64,000 nt of DNA from Reichenbachiella sp. 5M10 (GCF_002742335.1 NZ_MDGR01000007.1:1182501-1246500), one strand, 5' to 3'; counted from the first letter of the stretch, positions 27,053 to 36,956 are shown. The notes: a model not told the origin generated them from the letters alone. Translations and numbers: made by a program.

Positions 27053-28669
27053 ATGAAAGAATCTAAAAGAATATATATCGTAGTGCTCCTAGCGAGTATT
27101 CTACTGGGAGGATGTGTCGGAGATTTGGACGTGAGCCCGATCGATCCAGATATCAATACGCCCAACAATGTGTTTGATAGTGAAGAGGCTTACAAAGAGG
27201 CTTTGGCCAAATTGTACGCAAGTTATGCCCTCAGTGGTCAGCTGGGCAACGGTGGTGGAGACCCAGATATCTCTGGGATCGACGAAGGGTTCGGTAATTA
27301 CATTCGTCAGTACTGGGGATTGCAGCAGTTGTCTACGGACGAAGCGATCATGGCATGGGACGATGCGACGATCAAAAACTTCCACTGGCAGACATGGGCA
27401 CCCAATGACGGATTCATTGCGGCGATGTACTCACGTATATTTTATACCGTGACTATCTGCAACGAGTTTATTCGCAATGCTGACGCAGCGATGGGCAGTG
27501 CCTCGGGTACTTTTTTGGCTGATCTAGAGGCGTACAAAGAAGAGGCGAGATACCTCAGAGCACTCTCGTATTGGCATGCGATCGACATGTTTGGCAATGT
27601 ACCTTTCGTGACAGAAGCTGATCTTCCAGGAGCATTTTTTCCTGAGCGTATCGTACGGGCTGATTTGTTTGACTACTTGGAGACCGAATTGCTCGACATG
27701 GAGTCTAAAATCACTTCGGTGAGAAACAATGAATATGCACGTGCCGATCAGGGAGCAGTATGGATGTTGCTTGCCAAGTTGTACCTGAATGCTGAGGTGT
27801 ACACTGGGACTGACAGATACAGCGACGCTTTGACCTATGTCAACCAGATCATCGGTGGAGGCTACAGCCTAGAACCCGTGTACGAGAACTTGTTTCGTGC
27901 CGACAATCACTTGAGCAACGAGATTATTTTTCCGATTGCTTTTGATGGACAAAATACACAGCAGTACGGTGGGATGACCTTCTTGTTGCATGCTTCGGTA
28001 GGTGGTGACATGCCGCTCAACGGAATCGATGGTGGATGGGGTGGTATTCGTGCGATCCAAGACATGGTAGAGAAATTCAACGTGTCTGAGTCGGATTTCT
28101 CGTCTGCTGACCCACAGTTTACTGCGATTCAAGACAAGAGGGGCATGTTCTATTTTGATCCTGAAAGCTGGGAATGGGACATCACCAATGTCGGGACATT
28201 CACCCAAGGGATCGGTGTGACGAAGTTCAAGAATATACGTGCAGACGGAGGAGAAGCTCCCAATGCTCATCCTACTTTTGTGAGCACAGATTTGCCGATG
28301 TTTAGGTTAGGAGATGCCTACTTGATGTATGCTGAGATCGTAGTGCGCGGGGGTGGTGGAGATATGGCTACTGCGGTAGGCTATGTCAATAACCTCAGAA
28401 CCAGAGCGGGTGTGGGATCAATCACTTCTGCGGACCTGGACTTGGATTTTTTGCTAGACGAGAGATCACGTGAGTTGTATTGGGAAGGACACAGACGTAC
28501 GGATTTGATCCGTTTTGGACAGTTCTCGGATGGTTCGTACACTTGGGAATGGAAAGGAAACACGCAAGCAGGAGTGCCGACGGACTCGTACAGAGACCTC
28601 TATCCTATTCCTTCCAATGACCTCAATGCCAATCCAAACTTGAAGCAGAACGATGGGTATGCGAAATAA
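27053..28669 (+). CDS. susD: SusD/RagB glycan-binding lipoprotein
   Basis: A 538-residue SusD-family surface lipoprotein that closes over SusC and binds the glycan. A lipoprotein signal ends ASILLGGC (Cys at residue 21). The N-terminal helical TPR-like core includes EEAYKEALAKLYASYAL and EEARYLRALSYWHAIDMFGNVPF, where the RALSYWHAIDMFGNVP block is the family hallmark. The C-terminal RagB region has FRLGDAYLMYAEIVVRG, LDFLLDERSRELYWEGHRRTDLIRFG and ends YPIPSNDLNANPNLKQNDGY. It follows SusC by 21 bases and precedes SusE. Substrate contacts cannot be assigned without a structure. Confidence 0.96.
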   Translation: MKESKRIYIVVLLASILLGGCVGDLDVSPIDPDINTPNNVFDSEEAYKEALAKLYASYALSGQLGNGGGDPDISGIDEGFGNYIRQYWGLQQLSTDEAIMAWDDATIKNFHWQTWAPNDGFIAAMYSRIFYTVTICNEFIRNADAAMGSASGTFLADLEAYKEEARYLRALSYWHAIDMFGNVPFVTEADLPGAFFPERIVRADLFDYLETELLDMESKITSVRNNEYARADQGAVWMLLAKLYLNAEVYTGTDRYSDALTYVNQIIGGGYSLEPVYENLFRADNHLSNEIIFPIAFDGQNTQQYGGMTFLLHASVGGDMPLNGIDGGWGGIRAIQDMVEKFNVSESDFSSADPQFTAIQDKRGMFYFDPESWEWDITNVGTFTQGIGVTKFKNIRADGGEAPNAHPTFVSTDLPMFRLGDAYLMYAEIVVRGGGGDMATAVGYVNNLRTRAGVGSITSADLDLDFLLDERSRELYWEGHRRTDLIRFGQFSDGSYTWEWKGNTQAGVPTDSYRDLYPIPSNDLNANPNLKQNDGYAK

Positions 28670-28680
28670 GAATGACTCGG

Positions 28681-28700
28681 AGTGCCTAGCGATGGGCACT
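28681..28700 (+). other. Small hairpin between susD and susE
   Basis: The stem AGTGCC/GGCACT with an 8-base loop lies 11 bases past the susD stop and 44 bases before the susE ATG. It lacks a T-run. It might lower or stabilise transcript levels downstream, but its function is unproven. Confidence 0.35.
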
Positions 28701-28744
28701 TCTTGATCCTTTCTTTTAATCAACAAAGACTAAATAACAAGACA

Positions 28745-29821
28745 ATGAAAAATATACTATATATCGCTTTGACACTGTGCGTAGGCCTTGGGCTGATGAG
28801 CAGTTGTGCAGAGGAAGATTCGAAATATACGGTAGATCTCTCGGGCGAAAACTCGACAGCTCCTACAGTAAGTAATCCTGCCAGTGGTACGGCTGATCTC
28901 AGTGAGGATGCTGCGGCGGAAGTGTTTGAGGTGTTTGAATGGGTGGCCGCAGATTATGGCGCGCCTGTGGCGGTTACTTATGTACTCAAAATGGATGTTA
29001 ACCAAGACTTCAGTACCGCGACGGATTTGGTGACTACTGAGGAGTTGTTGGCCAGTCCTACTGTGAAGCAGGTCAATGATGGTGCGATTGCACTCGGAGC
29101 AGCGACAGGGGAGCAATTGGACCTTTATTTCATGGTAGTTTCTCAAATCAATGGCGTAGAGGAGTCTGTCCTGTCTGGTACAGAGATGGTGAGAACAGTG
29201 ACTCCATACGAGGTGGTGATAGACTACCCGACGATCTATGTACCAGGTGCATACCAGGGATGGTCTCCAGGTGCGGAGAATGGTAGATTGTACTCGTATG
29301 ACTTCAACAAGCAGTATGCGGGAGTCATCCGGGTGATTGATGCTGCGAATCCCACGGGAGATGTGAGCTTCAAGGTGACACCAGAGCCCGCTTGGGACTT
29401 GGCTTGGGGTGGAGTGTTGACCGCTGCAGGAACAGGATATACAGGGGATCTAGACCCTTCAGGAGGAGATTTCTCAGTGGCACCGGGTGTCTATGCTTTT
29501 TCGGTAGATACAGATGCGATGACCATCGAGATGACTAAGACAGACGACTGGGGGCTCATCGGTAGCGCTACACCAGGTGGATGGGACAATGACACGGACT
29601 TGCTTTACAATGGCCAACTCAGAGTATGGGAGATCACTGTAGACTTGATCGAGGGAGAATTCAAAATCAGAGCCAACGATGAGTGGGTGTCCGACTATGG
29701 AGATGACAATGGAGACGGTACTCTCGAAGCGGGTGGAGCCAACATTGCCGTGTCCGAAGCAGGTAACTACACCTTGCAGTTCGACTTGACAGGGTTGACT
29801 TACACGATGACCAAAAACTAA
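28745..29821 (+). CDS. susE: SusE-like starch-binding outer-membrane lipoprotein
   Basis: A 358-residue lipoprotein with SusE/SusF architecture. The ATG at 28745 is used because it begins the lipoprotein signal (GLGLMSSC, Cys about residue 21, followed by AEEDS, acidic as in surface-export signals of Bacteroidota). An N-terminal Ig-like SusE domain (about 25-165: TVDLSGENSTAPTVSNPASG, FEWVAADYGAPVAVTYVLKMD) is followed by two carbohydrate-binding modules. The first begins IYVPGAYQGWSPGAENGRLY and the second WGLIGSATPGGWDNDTDLLY, each with Trp residues suited to stacking on alpha-glucan. Compared with Bacteroides SusE/SusF it is a two-module version. A terminator follows directly. Confidence 0.9.
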   Translation: MKNILYIALTLCVGLGLMSSCAEEDSKYTVDLSGENSTAPTVSNPASGTADLSEDAAAEVFEVFEWVAADYGAPVAVTYVLKMDVNQDFSTATDLVTTEELLASPTVKQVNDGAIALGAATGEQLDLYFMVVSQINGVEESVLSGTEMVRTVTPYEVVIDYPTIYVPGAYQGWSPGAENGRLYSYDFNKQYAGVIRVIDAANPTGDVSFKVTPEPAWDLAWGGVLTAAGTGYTGDLDPSGGDFSVAPGVYAFSVDTDAMTIEMTKTDDWGLIGSATPGGWDNDTDLLYNGQLRVWEITVDLIEGEFKIRANDEWVSDYGDDNGDGTLEAGGANIAVSEAGNYTLQFDLTGLTYTMTKN

Positions 29822-29835
29822 TACAACATGCACAG

Positions 29836-29870
29836 AGACTACCTCGGACACTTTCTGAGGTAGTCTTTTC
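29836..29870 (+). terminator. Intrinsic terminator after susE
   Basis: A perfect 10-bp stem AGACTACCTC/GAGGTAGTCT (29836-29845, 29857-29866), followed by TTTCTTTT. It closes the susCDE unit 15 bases past the susE stop. The two GH13 genes downstream would need read-through or their own promoter. Confidence 0.88.
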
Positions 29871-30003
29871 TTTTCACTACTCGCCATAGCCGGTTGTGGT
29901 TGATAGATCACTTAGGGACGAGCCAGGCTGGGTTCGTTGCTCAAGACTTGTTGGATTGATCATGGCGATAGGATACTATTTTTCATTTTATAACTAAAGA
30001 TAT

Positions 30004-32772
30004 ATGACGATTCGGCTCATAATTCTCCTGATGTGCATGACCACTTGGTGTCATGGGCAGTTTACTACCAACCCTGCGATACCTATTGCCGACCAACCGA
30101 TGACATTGACCGTCGATGTGACAGGGACCCCACTGGCGGACTATACTGATGATATATGGCTATGGGCTTGGGTGGAGAATGCCACCGCAGATGCTGATGC
30201 GCCGACCAATGTCAATCCTGCTACAGATGATCAGAGTGACGCACTAATGACCAGATCTGACTCAGATGCCAACGAGTACACCATTACGCTGACGCCTACC
30301 ACTTTCTTTGGCAAAGAAGCCAGCGAGATAGAAGAAATGGGCTTTTTGCTCAAAGGCCGTGACTGGGCCAATGGACAAACATCAGATTACGCGATCGAGA
30401 TCGTGTCCAATCAGTTTGTCGTCAAAATAACCACGCCCAATACGAGTACACTGCTAGTGGATGCAGGAGAGACGATATCTGTGGCAGCTTCTGCCAGTAC
30501 CGCTGCTACACTTACGCTAAAAGTAGATGGAGTAACTGAAACGACTGTATCCAGTGCTACCGAGTTGACTTATGATTTGACTGCTCTAGCTAGTGGTACT
30601 CATAGCGTGACCGTCATGGCTGACAATGGAACAGACCAATCTGCAGATGAATTTGCCTACACGGTTCGTGGTGTGACTGTCGAGCAAGAAAGACCTACAG
30701 GAATAGTCGACGGGATCAATTATCATACTGCTACCGATAAAGTAACCTTGTCGGTATGGGCGCCCCTCAAAAGTTCAGTTTACGTGGTGGGAGAGTTTAC
30801 GGACTGGCAGGTAGATGCAGCCTTTCTGATGAAGAAAGACGGAGAGCATTTTTGGCTCGAAGTGGATGGTCTCACGGCTGGCAAAGCCTATGGCTTTCAG
30901 TATTTGGTAGATGAAACGATTTGGATAGCCGATCCTTATGCAGACATGATTTTGGATCCAGATGATGTTTGGATCACTGATGATTCCTACCCCGACTTGA
31001 TGGGGTATCCAGCGGGTGCGATGCATGACAACTGGTACGAAAATCGAGTAGCCGTCTTGGAGACGGGGCAAAGTGATTATGCATGGAGCAATACCTCATT
31101 TGAAAGACCTGAACAGGAAAATTTGATTGTATATGAACTGTTGGTACGGGATTTTCTCGGGGAGACCAATATGAACTATCAAGCGCTCATCGATACACTG
31201 GATTACATCCAAAACTTAGGTGTCAATGCCATCGAGTTGATGCCTGTCATGGAGTTCAATGGCAATGATAGCTGGGGTTACAATCCTACATTTATGTTTG
31301 CAGTAGACAAAGCCTACGGGACCAAGGACGACCTCAAAGAATTCATTGACGAGGCGCATGGCAGAGGTATAGCGGTGATTCTTGATATGGTGATGAACCA
31401 AAACGACATCCCTTCTCCTTACGCACAGATGTATTTTGATTTTGATGCCTTTGCGCCGACAGAGGAGAACCCTTGGTTCAATCGAGTGCCAAAGCACCCT
31501 TACAACGTATTTGCTGATATCAATCATGAGAGTAGTTACACGCAGACTTGGTTGGATTCGATCAATCACTACTGGATCAACGAATTTCATTTTGATGGCT
31601 ATCGCTTTGATTTGTCCAAGGGATTCACGCAAGTGGACTCTGGAGACGATGTAGCCAAGTGGGGACAGCAAGATGACAGCCGTATCGCGATTCTAAAGCG
31701 TATGGCAGACCATATTTGGTCTTATGATCCAGAGGCTTACGTGATTCTAGAGCATTTTGCTGACAACAGTGAGGAGACCATCCTAGCAGACTATGGGATG
31801 ATGCTTTGGGGCAACAGTCACTATGATTTCAAAGAAGCCAATGTCGGCTATGCTGAGGGCAAATCTGTGGAGTGGGCCTACGCAGGGACACGAGGTTGGC
31901 AAGACAACCACGTCGTATCCTATATGGAGAGCCACGACGAAGAACGCCAGATGTACGACATGTTGACCTACGGCAACAGCGACGGGACTTACAGTATTCG
32001 AGATTTGCGGATTGCCACCGAGCGATTGAAAATGTCAGCGGCCTACTTCTTCAATATACCAGGGCCAAAGATGCTCTGGCAGTGGGGCGAGTACGGGTAC
32101 GATATCTCTTTGGAGGAGAATGGGCGTACGGGGCGCAAACCGGCGCATTGGGAATATCTCGACAACCCCTACCGTGCATCGCTGTATCAGACCTACCAAG
32201 AGATGATTGCTCTCAAGGACAGGTATCATGTTTTTAGAGACGGTACTTTTACATGGCAGCCAGATGGAGAGGTCAAGACGATACATCTCACCAATACCGA
32301 TAGCAGTGTGGTGATTGTGACCAACTATGCCTTGAAATCTAAGTCTGTAGCTCCTGAATTTCCACATACAGGTATCTGGTATGACTTTTTTAGTGGGGAT
32401 GAGCTCCAGATCGATAATCTGGACGTTGAGTTGATTCTCGATGCAGGTGAGTACCACATCTATACCGATCATAAGTTGCACACACCAGATATAGACGTGA
32501 TCTTGGGAGTGGAGGATATAGCAACTGAGAGTCACGTCCTGATTTATCCCAACCCTGCAAGCGATCGTGTACAGGTGGACCTGTCATCTTTTGACTGGGC
32601 CAACCAAAAGGTGACTTGGTCTATGGTGGACGTATTGGGGCGTGAAGCACTGAGTGGAACAAATCAGTCCGATCAGCTGTCATTTACAGTCTCACCGTTG
32701 CGCAAGGGGATGTATATGCTGCGCATGTCCAATGGTAAGCAGCTCATCCAACAAAAAGTATTAGTTAAATAA
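30004..32772 (+). CDS. Secreted GH13 alpha-amylase with T9SS sorting domain
   Basis: A 922-residue multidomain amylase exported across both membranes. A signal peptide ends WCHGQ (about residue 19). Then come an Ig-like N-terminal domain (about 20-140), a second beta-rich domain (about 140-225), and a CBM48/isoamylase-type E-set domain (VTLSVWAPLKSSVYVVGEFTDW). The GH13 barrel has AVILDMVMNQND, FHFDGYRFDLSKGF with the nucleophile Asp, AYVILEHFADN with the acid/base Glu and SYMESHDEERQ with the third Asp. The C-terminal about 75 residues (LIYPNPASDRVQVDL ... QKVLVK) are a type A T9SS sorting domain, so the enzyme should be released or surface-anchored by type IX secretion. It probably makes the first cut on polymeric glucan. 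It lies 11 bases before the next GH13 gene. Confidence 0.93.
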   Translation: MTIRLIILLMCMTTWCHGQFTTNPAIPIADQPMTLTVDVTGTPLADYTDDIWLWAWVENATADADAPTNVNPATDDQSDALMTRSDSDANEYTITLTPTTFFGKEASEIEEMGFLLKGRDWANGQTSDYAIEIVSNQFVVKITTPNTSTLLVDAGETISVAASASTAATLTLKVDGVTETTVSSATELTYDLTALASGTHSVTVMADNGTDQSADEFAYTVRGVTVEQERPTGIVDGINYHTATDKVTLSVWAPLKSSVYVVGEFTDWQVDAAFLMKKDGEHFWLEVDGLTAGKAYGFQYLVDETIWIADPYADMILDPDDVWITDDSYPDLMGYPAGAMHDNWYENRVAVLETGQSDYAWSNTSFERPEQENLIVYELLVRDFLGETNMNYQALIDTLDYIQNLGVNAIELMPVMEFNGNDSWGYNPTFMFAVDKAYGTKDDLKEFIDEAHGRGIAVILDMVMNQNDIPSPYAQMYFDFDAFAPTEENPWFNRVPKHPYNVFADINHESSYTQTWLDSINHYWINEFHFDGYRFDLSKGFTQVDSGDDVAKWGQQDDSRIAILKRMADHIWSYDPEAYVILEHFADNSEETILADYGMMLWGNSHYDFKEANVGYAEGKSVEWAYAGTRGWQDNHVVSYMESHDEERQMYDMLTYGNSDGTYSIRDLRIATERLKMSAAYFFNIPGPKMLWQWGEYGYDISLEENGRTGRKPAHWEYLDNPYRASLYQTYQEMIALKDRYHVFRDGTFTWQPDGEVKTIHLTNTDSSVVIVTNYALKSKSVAPEFPHTGIWYDFFSGDELQIDNLDVELILDAGEYHIYTDHKLHTPDIDVILGVEDIATESHVLIYPNPASDRVQVDLSSFDWANQKVTWSMVDVLGREALSGTNQSDQLSFTVSPLRKGMYMLRMSNGKQLIQQKVLVK

Positions 32773-32783
32773 AACGAAAAGCA

Positions 32784-34400
32784 ATGAACTGTCTATTCAA
32801 ACTAAATATTAGCCTTTTGGCCTTATTCTTTCTATTTTCTTGTCAGGAAAAAAAAGAAGTCAAGACAGAAGAAGCCATGACCAAAGGAGAATCCTATGAC
32901 AATGCCGTCTTTTATGAAATCTTCGTGCAGTCCTTTGCTGATTCCAACGGAGACGGAATAGGAGATATACCTGGTATGACAGCCAAGTTGGATTACTTGG
33001 TTGATCTAGGAGTCAATGCAATATGGCTTATGCCTATGTCTCCTTCGCCAAGCTATCACAAATACGACGTGACCGATTACGTAGGGATTCATCCTGATTA
33101 TGGGACCATGGAGGATTTCAAAACCTTCATTGAGGAGGCGCATGCGAGAGACATCCGTGTGGTGATGGATTTTGTGATCAATCACAGTTCGGCAGAGCAT
33201 CCGTGGTTTTTGGATTCTAAAACAGGCAAGGGAGCCCAGTACCGTGACTACTATGTCTGGGCTGACAAGGATTCCATTGCTGAACAAATCGCAAAGAAGG
33301 AGACTTCCTTTGACTCGGACAATATCCGCCAGTGGCACCCCGTCACCGAAGAGGACACGGTCTCGGAGCACTACTATGGATTCTTCTATGGAGGGATGCC
33401 AGACTTCAATTATGACAATCCTGCTGTGCGGGAGGAGTTTTATCAAGCGGGTCGTTTTTGGCTGGATGAGATCGGAGTGGATGGCTTTCGTCTGGATGCA
33501 GCGAAGCACATCTATCCAGATGATCGAGCGACGGACAGTCATGCTTTTTGGAAGGAGTTTAAGTTTGAAATGGAAAAGGCCAACCCGGATGTATATCTGA
33601 TCGGGGAGGTTTGGTCTGATGCCAAAAACGCGTCACCTTATGCGGCGGGATTCACTTCACTTTTTAATTTTGATAGAGCCTTTAGTATTCTAGAGTCGAT
33701 CAATACAGGTGAACAAAGAGCAGCTCAGATCGCTGGGCACGGGTATGAGATGAATGGAGAGGCACACATGGCGGACGTGATCAACGAGTCCTTGCCGTGG
33801 TTCAAAAAGTACAACCAAGACTTTTTAGAAGCGAGTTTTTTGAGTAATCATGACCAGAACCGTGTCGGGTCAGTCTTGGGAGGGGATGAGAGCAAAATCA
33901 AGCTGTCAGCAGCGATTCTGATGACTTTGCCAGGTACTCCTTATATCTACTATGGGGAGGAGATCGGTATGTTAGGGATGAAACCTGATGAGAACATTAG
34001 AGAGCCTATGCTGTGGGACGTACAGGCCAAGGATAAGTATCGTACCACTTGGATGACACCAAGGTACACGACCGACTCGACTGTCGTACCAGTAGCAGTT
34101 CAGCAGCAGAATCCGAGTTCGGTCTACTCGGTGTACAAGGAGTTGATTGCACTGAAAGAAACAGATTTGTTTTCACGAGGGGACATTGCCAAAATTGATG
34201 TGGACAATAAGGCCATTTTGGCTTTCGAACGAAAGTATATGGAGGAAAAAGCACTGGTCTTTCATAATCTCTCGGATCGGTCGGTCACGATAGGTGTAGA
34301 TTCAGCAGGGTATACCGAGTCGTTCTACAACGGAACTGTAGAACTCAGCAACGAAGAAATTTTCTTAGGATCTAGAGCGAGCCTTGTGCTTACCCGTTAG
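32784..34400 (+). CDS. GH13 alpha-amylase lipoprotein
   Basis: A 538-residue GH13 enzyme with a lipoprotein signal (ALFFLFSC, Cys at residue 20, followed by QEKKEVKTEE, a charged tract suited to surface export). The barrel is complete: FYEIFVQSFADSNGDGIGD, VNAIWLMPMSPSPSYHKYDV, VVMDFVINHSSAEHPWF, GVDGFRLDAAKHI with the nucleophile Asp, VYLIGEVWSDA with the acid/base Glu and FLSNHDQNRVGS with the third Asp. The motif YEIFVQSFADSNGDGIGD resembles maltogenic/neopullulanase-like and SusG-type amylases. It follows the T9SS amylase by 11 bases and a terminator follows it. It is likely the SusG counterpart, but this is inference from placement and domain content. Confidence 0.92.
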   Translation: MNCLFKLNISLLALFFLFSCQEKKEVKTEEAMTKGESYDNAVFYEIFVQSFADSNGDGIGDIPGMTAKLDYLVDLGVNAIWLMPMSPSPSYHKYDVTDYVGIHPDYGTMEDFKTFIEEAHARDIRVVMDFVINHSSAEHPWFLDSKTGKGAQYRDYYVWADKDSIAEQIAKKETSFDSDNIRQWHPVTEEDTVSEHYYGFFYGGMPDFNYDNPAVREEFYQAGRFWLDEIGVDGFRLDAAKHIYPDDRATDSHAFWKEFKFEMEKANPDVYLIGEVWSDAKNASPYAAGFTSLFNFDRAFSILESINTGEQRAAQIAGHGYEMNGEAHMADVINESLPWFKKYNQDFLEASFLSNHDQNRVGSVLGGDESKIKLSAAILMTLPGTPYIYYGEEIGMLGMKPDENIREPMLWDVQAKDKYRTTWMTPRYTTDSTVVPVAVQQQNPSSVYSVYKELIALKETDLFSRGDIAKIDVDNKAILAFERKYMEEKALVFHNLSDRSVTIGVDSAGYTESFYNGTVELSNEEIFLGSRASLVLTR

Positions 34401-34430
34401 AAATAGAATTGAGTAATAGTCTAAGTTTTG

Positions 34431-34459
34431 AGGCCGCTTGTAGTAAGTGGCCTTTTTTT
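34431..34459 (+). terminator. Intrinsic terminator at the end of the glucan locus
   Basis: The stem AGGCCGCTT/AAGTGGCCT (34431-34439, 34445-34453; one G-U pair) has a 5-base loop and is followed by T7. It lies 30 bases past the last GH13 stop. Confidence 0.87.
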
Positions 34460-34471
34460 ATGGGTTGAGCA

Positions 34472-35134
34472 TTAGGTAGCATTCAGAGTGGTTTGGATGA
34501 AATCAGAGATCTCTTTTCCTCGTTTATAAACCATCAAGTGATCGCCCGAATGAATCAATTTGTGCGGAGGACTTTCTGATTGGAGAGGGAAGGTCAAATC
34601 TTTGTCTCCATGAATCTGAACAATGGGTGTGGATTCGTTTTCTACACCTTTCCAGTTGGCAATCTCATGGAAGGACCACTGAATGTAAGAGGTGGATATT
34701 TTGGCAATCGAATTTTTGAAAATGGATTTTAAGGAAGAAGACGAGTACCCTTGCGAGGCACTCCAAAGTGGGAAGCTATAAAGAAGATTGTTTTTCGTTA
34801 TCAATTTATAAAGTTTCAATTTTGAAATGATACGCATATACATCGGGATTTCTTTTGGCTTTTTGACGCTTGAAATCAGGATGATCAACTTTATGTTGTG
34901 CAAACAGGAGATCTCTTGAGCTAGTATCCCTCCAAATGAATGCCCAATTAGTATGATATCTGAATCCTCTTTGTGTAGAATACTCGATAGCCTTTTGGCA
35001 TAGGCTTGGATCGATTCCTCTTGTAAGGGTTCTATCCAGTGGATGAATAGGAGGGGGCGGCAGCCTAAATTGAGGTTGTCAAATATTTGAGCATCTAGCC
35101 CTAATCCTGGTATACAGTATATTTTAGTATTCAT
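34472..35134 (-). CDS. Alpha/beta hydrolase
   Basis: A 220-residue alpha/beta hydrolase of unknown substrate. The oxyanion-region start is YCIPGLGLDAQIFDNL. The nucleophile elbow GHSFGG lies at about 65-70, and the acid and base appear in IVQIHGDKDLTFP and IHSGDHLMVYKRGKE. No lid insertion or signal peptide is evident, so it is probably cytoplasmic. It is convergent with the GH13 gene and 28 bases downstream of the histidine kinase on the same strand, so it may be co-transcribed with the kinase, though no functional link is evident. Confidence 0.8.
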   Translation of the reverse strand: MNTKIYCIPGLGLDAQIFDNLNLGCRPLLFIHWIEPLQEESIQAYAKRLSSILHKEDSDIILIGHSFGGILAQEISCLHNIKLIILISSVKKPKEIPMYMRIISKLKLYKLITKNNLLYSFPLWSASQGYSSSSLKSIFKNSIAKISTSYIQWSFHEIANWKGVENESTPIVQIHGDKDLTFPLQSESPPHKLIHSGDHLMVYKRGKEISDFIQTTLNAT

Positions 35135-35162
35135 AGAGCGGCAGGTTGGAGGCGAATATCAT

Positions 35163-36956
35163 TTACACCAAACTCAACTTGACGATGAATGTGGTGCCCT
35201 GTCCCGGCTGAGATTGACACTCAAGCTCTCCGCCGAGTAGACCGATGTATTTGTTGACGATGGAGAGGCCTAGACCCGTTGATCGTTCACCAGCCGTTGC
35301 TTTGGCTGTGAGTACTTGGAACTTCTTGAACATGTTGCGTTGATCTTCGTCAGACATGCCTGGACCTTGGTCAGAGATATTGACTATGGCGATGTGGTTT
35401 TGGCCGGTTAATGTGACGAAGACTTTTTTGCCATGTGGCGAAAATTTGATCCCGTTTGATATCAGGTTTTCAAACACATGAAAGAGGTATTGTTCGTCAC
35501 CGAGTACGTGTACCTGGGGTTGGATTTCGGTGATCAGCTCGATCTCTTTGGCAGAAGCCTGTGTGAGGTAGTTTTCGACCACTCGATTGAGAATGGTACT
35601 GAGTTCAATTTTTTCGAATTGTTCGGAGGTCTTGGACTCGATCTTTTCGATATCAAGGATACGAGTCACCATCTTGTTGAGTCGACTGGATTCGGTAGCG
35701 ATGTGAGTGATCATCCGGGACTGCTCTTCGTTGAGAGTGTCGGCATCCATTTTGAGTATGTTTGCAAGCGCAGTGATGTTGTTGATAGGTGCCCTCAGGT
35801 CGTGTGAGAGGATGTGGATGAAATTATTCTTTTCTTCATCGTGACTGACGAGCTCTTCGTTTCTACGTGACAATAGTACGTTTTGCTGTTCGATCATCTG
35901 GCGGTGCTTTGTTAGGATTTCATTGGCTTTGGATTTGACACGGTTGCTGTTGTAGAGGAAGTATGCGATGGTTAGGATGAGGATGATGGAGATGAGCAAG
36001 ATGTTTTGGATGTGATCTTGGTTTTGCGCTTCTTTTTCACGCTGATAGAGCTCTTCGTTGATGAGGCTTTTTTCTTTTTGCAGCAAAATAATTTCTTCGT
36101 TTCCTCCTTCTGCGATGTGACTGATGAGTTGGTTGACATCATAGCCCAAGTATTTCTGTATCCCTTTTGTTTTGAGTAGTTCAAACTCTTGGCTAGTGAG
36201 GTATTCATTGAACGGGATGTACCAGTCACTGCTTTTGTTGAATATGAGGCAATAGCCGAATCCCTTTTTGGAGAGGAGATTCTGGCGTTTGATGGGACGG
36301 TTTTTGTTGAGAGCTAAAATGTAGTTGGGCAAGTCTACATATCCGAATTGCATGGGGTTAGCTGCGATACTTTTGATGATGTCGTTGCTTGATCGAATAT
36401 AGTTTGTTTCGAAATTCACACGATAGAGTTGCTTGAGTTTCTGGAGATAGAGGTCGTAGGTCGTGCCTTTGACTGTGACAGCAGTGTACTGATCAAAAGT
36501 CTGGGAGAACTCCCGCAAAGATTCTATGGTCGGAGCGTCTTGATGAGTGATGAGTACTTGAATGTCTGGGAAGAAGGGTTTGGAGAAGGTGACTTCTACT
36601 TCCCGCTCTGGGATTTTGGATATAATGTCCAATCCTACGACATTGGACGCTGCACTATCCCGTACATACTCGTAGATGTCCCTGAAGGCCTGTCTACGTG
36701 TCCAATTGAGTTGAAGATCATACCCGTAGGTATTGAGAAGGTAATACTTGAAGCCCATGAGCATCTCGTACTCTAGGCCTTTGAGTGTGCCATTGTCCGA
36801 GATCGTGATGAAAGATTCCGTATTGCGATAAAATACGTGGAGCTCACCCTTTCCTTTCTCTTGAAATTGTCCCCAAGACAAGTTTGATCCAAGAGACGAA
36901 AATGATATAAAAAACAGGGCGATAATGACCCAAATGATAGTTGTACTTTTTATCAC
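35163..36956 (-). CDS. Sensor histidine kinase with periplasmic solute-binding (SBP_bac_3) domain
   Basis: A 597-residue hybrid of an amino-acid-type solute-binding domain and a histidine kinase. Residues 1-30 form a signal/anchor. The periplasmic domain (about 40-285) begins ELHVFYRNTESFITISDNGT and contains DIISKIPEREVEVTFSKPF, typical of family 3 binding proteins. A coiled segment and one membrane helix (ILLISIILILTIAYFLY, about 318-334) precede the HisKA domain with FIHILSHDLRAPINN (His385). The ATPase domain has an N-box at HVFENLISNGIKFSPHG, DQGPGMS and GLGLSIVNKYIGLLGG. The start codon is GTG. No response regulator is adjacent, so the partner is unknown; the divergent gene at 37136 encodes another kinase-fold protein. 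Confidence 0.92.
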   Translation of the reverse strand: MIKSTTIIWVIIALFFISFSSLGSNLSWGQFQEKGKGELHVFYRNTESFITISDNGTLKGLEYEMLMGFKYYLLNTYGYDLQLNWTRRQAFRDIYEYVRDSAASNVVGLDIISKIPEREVEVTFSKPFFPDIQVLITHQDAPTIESLREFSQTFDQYTAVTVKGTTYDLYLQKLKQLYRVNFETNYIRSSNDIIKSIAANPMQFGYVDLPNYILALNKNRPIKRQNLLSKKGFGYCLIFNKSSDWYIPFNEYLTSQEFELLKTKGIQKYLGYDVNQLISHIAEGGNEEIILLQKEKSLINEELYQREKEAQNQDHIQNILLISIILILTIAYFLYNSNRVKSKANEILTKHRQMIEQQNVLLSRRNEELVSHDEEKNNFIHILSHDLRAPINNITALANILKMDADTLNEEQSRMITHIATESSRLNKMVTRILDIEKIESKTSEQFEKIELSTILNRVVENYLTQASAKEIELITEIQPQVHVLGDEQYLFHVFENLISNGIKFSPHGKKVFVTLTGQNHIAIVNISDQGPGMSDEDQRNMFKKFQVLTAKATAGERSTGLGLSIVNKYIGLLGGELECQSQPGQGTTFIVKLSLV

